A stretch of 33,198 bases of DNA from Nocardia speluncae NBRC 108251. Its GTDB lineage: Bacteria; Actinomycetota; Actinomycetes; Mycobacteriales; Mycobacteriaceae. The DNA lies in NCBI RefSeq assembly GCF_001613245.1, contig NZ_BDBZ01000029.1, forward strand, positions 1 through 33,198, in the 5' to 3' direction. The translations under genes and the position numbers were made by a program. Positions 28,025 to 33,198 of this stretch are shown piece after piece (position 1 is the first letter of the stretch; each line of letters opens with the position of its first letter). The notes under the pieces are model-generated. The model was not told where the DNA came from. It ran no database searches and saw nothing but the letters and a program-made list of their open reading frames with translations.

Positions 28025-29872
28025 GTGCAACCGGGCAGTATCGACCACGAAGACCCCGCCGGCGCGGGTGCCGAAACCGGCGCCGGCGTGGGTGCCGAAA
28101 GCGACGCCGCCATAGGCGCCGACGATGCCCGCGCGGCTGTCGGGAACGGCTCCGCCGCAGGTGCCGGATTCGGCGACGCCGGGGGTGGCGACAACGCACG
28201 GGTGGGTGGCGAGCGCGGCCGCCCGGCTTTCCTCGATGCCCGGGGGCTGATCGGATGCCGGCATCGGCTCGGGCTCGACGCCACCTATCCGGAGCAGCTG
28301 GCCGAGGTCCGGGAGGACCCCGGGGTACAGCAGCGGCGCGCGGCCGCGCAGGCCCATCGCGACCGGGTTCGTGACACCCTGGTCGCCGCGGACCCCGGTA
28401 GTTGGGTGATCATCGATCCGGCACAGCCCGCCCGTGCCCGCGCCGACGCCACGTTACGGGCGTGCGCGGCGGGGGCGGCCCGGATCTGGGGTGGCCTGCT
28501 TCCACAGGAATCCGATACCGGCCGCCGCGGCGGCGCCGAGATCCTGCTGCGTGATGTGGGCGGCGGCTATATCCCGGTGATCGTGGTCAACCACAAGGTC
28601 ACTGATCCGCGCCGGCCCGAACCGGCCGAATTCCATCCGCTGACCTCCGATCTGCTGCAATGGCACCCCGAACCCGACCGGGCCCGCAAACTCCGCCAGC
28701 AACCCCGCGATCAGCAGCGCCTGGCGCACGTGTACCGGATGCTGCAACGCCACGGCTTGGCCACCGCAACCCCGGTCGGTGGCGTTATCGGCTTCCACTT
28801 CGACCGGATCCTGGTGCACGATCTGGCCACAGTGCTCACCGATTACGACAACCGCTACGCGGATCGGATCGCCGTGCTGCGCGGCGAGGTCGCCACCGTT
28901 CCCTCGAAGGTTCCCGAATGCCGCCAGTGCCCGTGGTGGACGCGCGGTGCCACCGGTGGCTGCCAGGGATGGCTCAACGAGCACCGCGATGTGAGCGTGG
29001 TGGCGCCCGGTTCGCGGGCCGAGGTGCTGCGTGCGCACGGTGTGCGGACCATCGACGAACTGGCGGCCTGGGCCGCCCCCGAACCGGAGGACTGGCAGCA
29101 CGGGCCGTTCGAAGAGGCGGTGGTCACCGCGCGGGCCTGGCTGGTGGACGCGCCGCTGGTCCGCCGCTCCGACCACGTGTGGGTGCGTCGCGCCGATGTC
29201 GAGGTGGATGTGGATCTGGAGAGCTACCAGGAGGACGGTGCCTATCTCTGGGGCACGCTGCTCGACGGGGAGTACCGGCCGTTCGTCACTTGGGATCCGC
29301 TGCCGACCGAGGACGAGGGGAGGTCATTCGCCGAGTTCTGGACCTGGTTGATGGGGATCCGCGAACAGGCCGTGGCCGCCGGTAAAACCTTCGCCGCCTA
29401 TTGCTATTCACGTTCGGCCGAGGACAAATGGCTCTACGAGTCCGCGCGCCGGTTCGCCGGCCGTCCGGGGGTGCCCACCGCGGCGCAGGTGACACGGTTC
29501 GTCGATTCGGTGCAGTGGGTGGACATGTTCCAGGCCGTCACCGATCAGTTCATCTGCCCGAGCGGTAAGGGGCTGAAGAAGATCGCGCCCGTCGCCGGAT
29601 TCGCCTGGCGCGATCCGGAGGCCGGGGGTGAGGCATCGATGAGCTGGTATCGGCGGGCAGTCGGCTACGACGCCGCACCGGATCTCACTCAACGCACTCG
29701 CCTGTTCGAATACAACGAAGATGATGTTCGCGCGACCGCTGTCCTGCGTGAATGGATGAACCCGCGGACCCCGACCGGGCATTGCGCCGAACGGGAGGTA
29801 CCCGCGCTCGCGGATTTCGCGCAGGCCCCGCCCGCTCCGACCGACCTGCGATCGAGCCCGGCGCAGGCTTGA
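28025..29872 (+). CDS. TM0106-family RecB-like putative nuclease
   Basis: A 615-residue protein with two nuclease-like parts. The RecB-like region (about 70-320) starts at FLDARGLIGCRHRLGLDA, contains GGYIPVIVVNHKVTDP (180-195) at the place of the PD-(D/E)XK core, and a cysteine cluster ECRQCPWWTRGATGGC (C299, C302, C313) that may hold a metal or Fe-S group. The C-terminal RNase H-like domain (about 390-595) has DVDLES (D397, E399) and ends FEYNEDDVRATAVLREWM with the last acidic residues. The role is unknown; DNA repair is a guess. Residues 10-66 are an unusual Ala/Gly/Asp-rich extension. The start is GTG 28025, supported by the promoter placed just before it; GTG near 28202 is an alternative. 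htpG follows after 15 bp. Confidence 0.8.
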   Translation: MQPGSIDHEDPAGAGAETGAGVGAESDAAIGADDARAAVGNGSAAGAGFGDAGGGDNARVGGERGRPAFLDARGLIGCRHRLGLDATYPEQLAEVREDPGVQQRRAAAQAHRDRVRDTLVAADPGSWVIIDPAQPARARADATLRACAAGAARIWGGLLPQESDTGRRGGAEILLRDVGGGYIPVIVVNHKVTDPRRPEPAEFHPLTSDLLQWHPEPDRARKLRQQPRDQQRLAHVYRMLQRHGLATATPVGGVIGFHFDRILVHDLATVLTDYDNRYADRIAVLRGEVATVPSKVPECRQCPWWTRGATGGCQGWLNEHRDVSVVAPGSRAEVLRAHGVRTIDELAAWAAPEPEDWQHGPFEEAVVTARAWLVDAPLVRRSDHVWVRRADVEVDVDLESYQEDGAYLWGTLLDGEYRPFVTWDPLPTEDEGRSFAEFWTWLMGIREQAVAAGKTFAAYCYSRSAEDKWLYESARRFAGRPGVPTAAQVTRFVDSVQWVDMFQAVTDQFICPSGKGLKKIAPVAGFAWRDPEAGGEASMSWYRRAVGYDAAPDLTQRTRLFEYNEDDVRATAVLREWMNPRTPTGHCAEREVPALADFAQAPPAPTDLRSSPAQA

Positions 29873-29887
29873 TTACCATGTGAAAGC

Positions 29888-31846
29888 GTGACAGAGCACG
29901 TCGAACAACTCGAGTTCCAGGCCGAGACCCATCAGCTGCTCGAGCTGATGATCCACTCGGTCTACTCCAACAAAGACACGTTCCTGCGGGAGCTGATCTC
30001 GAACGCTTCCGACGCGCTGGACAAGCTGCGGCTGGAGTCCTATCGAGACAAGGATCTGCACGTCGACACCGACGACCTGCATATCGAGCTGGAGGTCGAC
30101 TCCGGTCAGCGGATCCTTACGGTCAGGGACAACGGCATCGGCATGTCGCGTGCCGAAGTGGTGGATCTGATCGGGACCCTGGCGAAGTCCGGCACCGCCG
30201 AACTGCGCCGCAAACTCAACGAGGCCAAGTCCGATGCCGCTGCCGAGGATCTGATCGGGCAGTTCGGTATCGGTTTCTATTCGACGTTCATGGTGGCCGA
30301 CAAGGTCGAACTGACCACTCGTCGTGCGGGTGAGACCACCGGGACCCGCTGGCAGTCCGAGGCAGGCTCCGGTTCGTACACCATCGAAACCCTCGACGAG
30401 GCACCGCAGGGCAGCGCGGTCACGCTGCATCTGAAACCGGCCGACGCCGAGGACCACCTCTTCGACTACACGCAGGAGTACAAGCTCCGCGAGATCGTCA
30501 AGAAGTACTCGGATTTCATCGCTTGGCCGATCCGGATGCAGGTCGAACGGACTGTCACCGAGGGCGAAGGCGACGACCAGCAGGAGAAGACCGTTGTCGA
30601 GGAGCAGACGCTCAACTCGATGAAGGCCCTCTGGACCCGTCCCAAGGGCGAGGTCTCCGAGGAGGAGTACCACGAGTTCTACAAGCACGTCAGCCACGCC
30701 TGGGACGAGCCGCTGGAGACCATCCCGCTCAAGGCCGAAGGCACCTTCGAATATCAGGCCCTGCTGTTCCTGCCGTCGCAGGCGCCGTTCGACCTGTTCA
30801 CCCGTGAGCACAAACGCGGTGTGCAGCTCTACGTGAAGCGCGTGTTCATCATGGACAACTGCGAAGAGTTGATGCCGGAGTATCTGCGCTTCGTGAAGGG
30901 TGTGGTGGACGCGCAGGATCTGTCGTTGAATGTGTCCCGCGAGATCCTGCAGCAGGACCGGCAGATCCAGATGATCCGCAAACGCCTGGTCAAGAAGGTT
31001 CTGAGCACCGTCAAGGAGCTGCAGGGCGCCGAGGACCAGACCAAGTACCGTACCTTCTGGCAGGAATTCGGGCGGGTCCTCAAGGAAGGCCTGCTCGCCG
31101 ATTTCGACAACCAGGCCACCATTCTCGAAGTGTCCTCGTTCGCCTCCACCCACTCCGATTCCGACGCCACCACACTGGCGCAGTACGTGGAGCGGATGCC
31201 CGAGGGCCAGGACGGGATCTACTACATGACCGGCGAATCCCGGGAACAGGTGGAGAAATCACCGCACCTGGAGGCGTTCCGCGCGAAGGGGCGCGAGGTG
31301 CTGATCCTCACCGATCCCGTAGACGAGATGTGGGTCGGATCGGTAACCGAGTTCGACGGCAAACCGTTGCAGTCGATCGCCAAGGGCGAGGTCGATCTGG
31401 AAACCGAGGAGGAGAAGAAGGAATCCGAAGCTCTGCGCGAACAGCAGGACAAGGATTTCGCCGAGGTGCTGACCTGGCTGGGTAAAACCCTGGAGGACAG
31501 CGTCAAGGAGGTCCGCCTCAGCTCCCGGCTCACCTCCTCGCCGGTCTGCCTGGTCGGCGATGTCTTCGATATGACCCCGATGCTGGAACGCATGTACCGG
31601 GCCTCGGGTCAGGAATTACCGCAGTTCAAGCGGATCCTCGAGCTCAACCCCACCCATCCGTTGGTGACCGGGCTGCGCGATGCCTACGACACCCGCAAGG
31701 ACGACGCCGATGAGGGGAAGGTCCCCGAGCTCATCGAGACCGCCGAACTCCTGTACGGCACGGCTGTGCTGGCCGAAGGCGGAGAACTGAAGGACCCGGC
31801 CAAATTCGCGCAGATCCTCGCCGACCGGCTGACGCGTACGCTCTGA
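29888..31846 (+). CDS. htpG: Molecular chaperone HtpG (Hsp90)
   Basis: A 652-residue Hsp90 homologue, a cytoplasmic ATP-dependent chaperone dimer. The GHKL ATPase motifs are all present: ELISNASDALDKLR (35-48), DNGIGM (81-86) and GQFGIGFYS (124-132). The middle domain includes RGVQLYVKRVFIMDNCEELM and LNVSREILQQ, and the C-terminal dimerisation domain follows a Glu/Lys-rich linker. Length is normal and no domain is missing. The start is GTG at 29888, 15 bp after the nuclease stop, with GAAAG upstream, so it may be co-transcribed with the nuclease gene. No CIRCE or HAIR-type heat-shock element was seen. Confidence 0.96.
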   Translation: MTEHVEQLEFQAETHQLLELMIHSVYSNKDTFLRELISNASDALDKLRLESYRDKDLHVDTDDLHIELEVDSGQRILTVRDNGIGMSRAEVVDLIGTLAKSGTAELRRKLNEAKSDAAAEDLIGQFGIGFYSTFMVADKVELTTRRAGETTGTRWQSEAGSGSYTIETLDEAPQGSAVTLHLKPADAEDHLFDYTQEYKLREIVKKYSDFIAWPIRMQVERTVTEGEGDDQQEKTVVEEQTLNSMKALWTRPKGEVSEEEYHEFYKHVSHAWDEPLETIPLKAEGTFEYQALLFLPSQAPFDLFTREHKRGVQLYVKRVFIMDNCEELMPEYLRFVKGVVDAQDLSLNVSREILQQDRQIQMIRKRLVKKVLSTVKELQGAEDQTKYRTFWQEFGRVLKEGLLADFDNQATILEVSSFASTHSDSDATTLAQYVERMPEGQDGIYYMTGESREQVEKSPHLEAFRAKGREVLILTDPVDEMWVGSVTEFDGKPLQSIAKGEVDLETEEEKKESEALREQQDKDFAEVLTWLGKTLEDSVKEVRLSSRLTSSPVCLVGDVFDMTPMLERMYRASGQELPQFKRILELNPTHPLVTGLRDAYDTRKDDADEGKVPELIETAELLYGTAVLAEGGELKDPAKFAQILADRLTRTL

Positions 31847-31853
31847 CCGCTCC

Positions 31854-31881
31854 GGAGGCCGCGGCGTGCCCCGCGGCCTCC
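31854..31881 (+). terminator. Hairpin terminator after htpG
   Basis: GGAGGCCGCGG (31854-31864) pairs perfectly with CCGCGGCCTCC (31871-31881) over a 6-nt loop, 7 bp after the htpG stop. No T-tract follows. Confidence 0.65.
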
Positions 31882-32095
31882 TCCGGGCGCGGTCGGTGAC
31901 GGCCGCAGAACGGACGCCCGAACTGCCCAGGCCACCCATGGGACGAGGTGGCCGAGGAGTACGCGGCTTTTTTCGATTGCGCTGGTGCGGCCACCGCATG
32001 CTCGAGGTCGGCACCGGCAACGGTTGCGCTCGGCCGGTACGCAGTATGGGCTGTCCGGCGCATCATCCGAACCCCTTTTGGGCGCACAGGGTTTC
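31882..32095. other. Intergenic region after htpG
   Basis: No supported gene. A GTG-started frame at 31948-32139 encodes MAEEYAAFFDCAGAATACSR then loses protein character; I do not call it. The conserved upstream block of the next gene starts at 32096. Confidence 0.35.
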
Positions 32096-32179
32096 GACCT
32101 GCGGTTTGTAATTCGTCAAGGGGTGCAGGCGATGGATAATCCGGGACACGCAAATCGTGTTCCGGATAGGAGCTCGATC
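32096..32179 (+). promoter_or_regulatory. Upstream block shared with the next secreted gene (copy 1)
   Basis: GACCTGCGGTTTGTA (32096-32110) matches the block at 32937-32951 in 14 of 15 positions. Both are followed after 18 bp by GCGAT(G/A)G (here 32129-32135), counted from the end of the block. The block starts 84 bp before the ATG. The ribosome-binding region GGATAGGAGCTCGATCATG also matches the second copy. A promoter with TTGTAA and CGATGG spaced 18 bp is possible. Confidence 0.5.
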
Positions 32180-32662
32180 ATGTCGACTACCACTGCGGCG
32201 CACCGTGGATTGCGCTACACCGCGCTTCGGATCACGCTGCTGGGCGCGCTGTTCGCTGCCCCCGCCCTGGCAGTGGCACCGGCGTCGGCGGAACCAGCGA
32301 TCGGTCCGATCACGACGCACCTCGCCCCCGTCTCCGATGAATATGACCGCCACGGCTACGACCGGTGGGGGTATGACCGCGACGGCTATGACCGATTCGG
32401 TCGCGATAACCGCGGTTACGACAAGGAAGGTTTCGACCGGTGGGGTTATGACCGCGACGGATATGACCGCGACGGCTTTGATACGTGGGGCTACGACGAG
32501 GACGGTTACGACGAGGACGGTTACGACCGGTGGGACTCCACGCGCGACGGATGCCGTATCGACGGCAACGATGAGAAGTGGGCAATCCGCCGGATCTGCG
32601 ATGCCTGGCGGGCACGAGTTGCGGCTGCCGGCCCCTTCGCCGATCGAACCGGCCTCCTGTAG
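32180..32662 (+). CDS. Secreted protein with tandem (Y/F)DxxG pentads
   Basis: A 160-residue protein with a signal peptide (hydrophobic 16-33, likely cleavage after ASA at 37). The mature protein is mostly thirteen consecutive five-residue units of the pattern (Y/F)D-x-x-G (residues 55-119), for example YDRHG, YDRWG, YDRDG, FDTWG, YDEDG. A short C-terminal domain (120-160) carries two cysteines (C125, C140) that could form a disulphide, and an amphipathic segment KWAIRRICDAWRARVAAA. The unit composition (acidic, aromatic, Gly) recalls Asp/Gly calcium-binding repeats, but this is only a resemblance; I do not know an assigned function. AGGAG lies 8 nt before ATG 32180; the frame is open upstream but without a signal peptide. 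Confidence 0.75.
   Translation: MSTTTAAHRGLRYTALRITLLGALFAAPALAVAPASAEPAIGPITTHLAPVSDEYDRHGYDRWGYDRDGYDRFGRDNRGYDKEGFDRWGYDRDGYDRDGFDTWGYDEDGYDEDGYDRWDSTRDGCRIDGNDEKWAIRRICDAWRARVAAAGPFADRTGLL
32342..32536 (+). repeat. 15-bp tandem repeat encoding (Y/F)DxxG
   Basis: Thirteen contiguous 15-bp units encode the pentads. The third and fourth residues vary (RH, RW, RD, RF, NR, KE, TW, ED); one unit begins with Arg (RDNRG) and the last ends with Asp instead of Gly. Confidence 0.9.
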
Positions 32663-32683
32663 TAGCCGCACTTGGAAGGCGAA

Positions 32684-32720
32684 CGCCCGCCGCCCGGCTT
32701 ATCGCCCGGGACGGCGGGCG
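32684..32720 (+). terminator. Hairpin terminator after the pentad gene
   Basis: CGCCCGCCG (32684-32692) pairs with CGGCGGGCG (32712-32720), extended inside by CCCGG/CCGGG with a single bulged A at 32711. It begins 21 bp after the stop codon. No T-tract follows. Confidence 0.6.
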
Positions 32721-33018
32721 CGGTTGTAGGGGACTGAGGGATACCTGCGACATCCGAAACAGGAATGGCGACCTGGGTACGGTTCCCGAAATGCGCTGAA
32801 CGCCTGTGTAGCACCGCGAATTCGGCCGATGGGGGCAGAGCTGCCGGGGCAGGCGATGATCCGTTGCCGGGTTTGTCTGTGCGGCACTGTGTTCCGCTCC
32901 GGTTCGGGAGGTAGTCGGCCGCTCCTCGACTGTATGGACCTGCAGTTTGTACAGAAATCTGGCGGCGCGGCGATAGTGCGGTCGAAGCGCAGGAGCGCGC
33001 TCGGATTGGAGATCGATG
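32721..33018. other. Intergenic region between the two secreted genes, with shared upstream block (copy 2)
   Basis: The first 215 bp show no gene or clear structure. GACCTGCAGTTTGTA (32937-32951), then GCGATAG (32970-32976) and GGATTGGAGATCGATGATG at the start codon, mirror the region before the pentad gene. TTGTAC and CGATAG spaced by 18 bp could be the promoter. Confidence 0.5.
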
Positions 33019-33198
33019 ATGCCGACAGCCGTTACGAGTGGCAGGAGCCGGCGCCGTACCGGTATCAGAGCCGCACTGTGGAGCTCCGTGGGCGCGGCCG
33101 TAATTCTGGCCGCCCCCGCTTATGCAGTGACGGATGCCGCAGTGCCGCCGGTGCCGACACAGGACACGCCGACCCGGCCGCCTGCTCCCACTGCCACG
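33019..33198 (+). CDS. Secreted protein, N-terminal part (partial)
   Basis: The first 60 codons of a gene cut by the right edge. The sequence starts MPTAVTSGRSRRRTGIRAAL, with a basic n-region, a hydrophobic core (WSSVGAAVILAAP) and a likely cleavage site at AYA-VTD, so it is a Sec or Tat-like signal peptide; no clear twin-arginine consensus is present. The mature part begins Pro/Thr-rich (PPVPTQDTPTRPPAPTAT). A preceding ATG at 33016 is in frame, but the alignment of the ribosome-binding region with the upstream gene favours 33019 (GGAG 7 nt upstream). Function unknown. Confidence 0.65.
   Translation, partial: MPTAVTSGRSRRRTGIRAALWSSVGAAVILAAPAYAVTDAAVPPVPTQDTPTRPPAPTAT

Noticed and set aside
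29873..31153. A 426-codon minus-strand frame opposite htpG
   Set aside because: It overlaps the HtpG coding region with all ATPase motifs intact on the plus strand; no own ribosome-binding site or family.

Overview
The window looks like chromosomal DNA of a mycolic-acid actinomycete, most probably Nocardia or a close relative. This rests on the high G+C content, GTG and TTG starts, ATGA/GTGA stop-start overlaps, and gene content: FhaA with an adjacent tRNA-Leu, two-domain LysX, a cutinase-family hydrolase, a DUF6474 protein, GltBD, and a MoxR-DUF58 group. The genus is inferred from this content, not proven.

Layout. 1-1070: start of fhaA (minus strand, cut by the left edge) with its promoter, then tRNA-Leu(CAG) and a terminator. 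1070-1945: a gene-poor stretch of about 880 bp whose right end holds a dyad over a promoter, a perfect hairpin and a possible micro-ORF. 1946-8103: a membrane/AAA+ group of SpoIIM-like protein, RDD protein (plus strand), DUF58, MoxR, a compact DUF4129/DUF4350-type hybrid and a polytopic membrane protein; the last four form one tightly packed minus-strand operon. 8560-10245: a DUF4407 membrane coiled-coil protein. 10246-11167: a long divergent intergenic region with repeated TGTCACG sites and a possible 13-codon leader. 11168-17282: gltB-gltD (NADPH glutamate synthase) with a strong hairpin after it. 17569-19083: a secreted cutinase-family hydrolase and a convergent histidine phosphatase. 19323-23301: a small membrane protein with a GGYPQQ repeat tail, downstream of lysX. 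23549-27054: a small S4 RNA-binding protein, RraA, and a copper operon (membrane protein, YcnI, CopC, CopD). 27164-31846: a DUF6474 protein, a RecB-like/RNase H-like nuclease and HtpG. 32180-33198: two secreted-protein genes, the second cut by the right edge.

How genes work together. GltB and GltD are the two subunits of one enzyme and are translationally coupled. YcnI, CopC and CopD form a copper-handling set, their genes linked by 4-bp overlaps. MoxR and DUF58 are the classic AAA+/VWA-type pair with membrane partners. LysX charges lysine and transfers it to phosphatidylglycerol; its synthetase domain here carries unusual substitutions at active-site positions.

Most notable observations: (i) the two secreted genes at the right end share a matching upstream block and ribosome-binding region, and the first encodes 13 tandem (Y/F)DxxG pentads; (ii) the dyad-promoter-hairpin-micro-ORF module at 1753-1962; (iii) altered motif 2 and motif-3-proximal residues in LysX; (iv) the shortened DUF4129/DUF4350-like hybrid; (v) a hairpin presenting AGGAGGA in its loop upstream of the GGYPQQ gene. 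I did not find a CRISPR array, insertion sequence, prophage or recognisable defence system.
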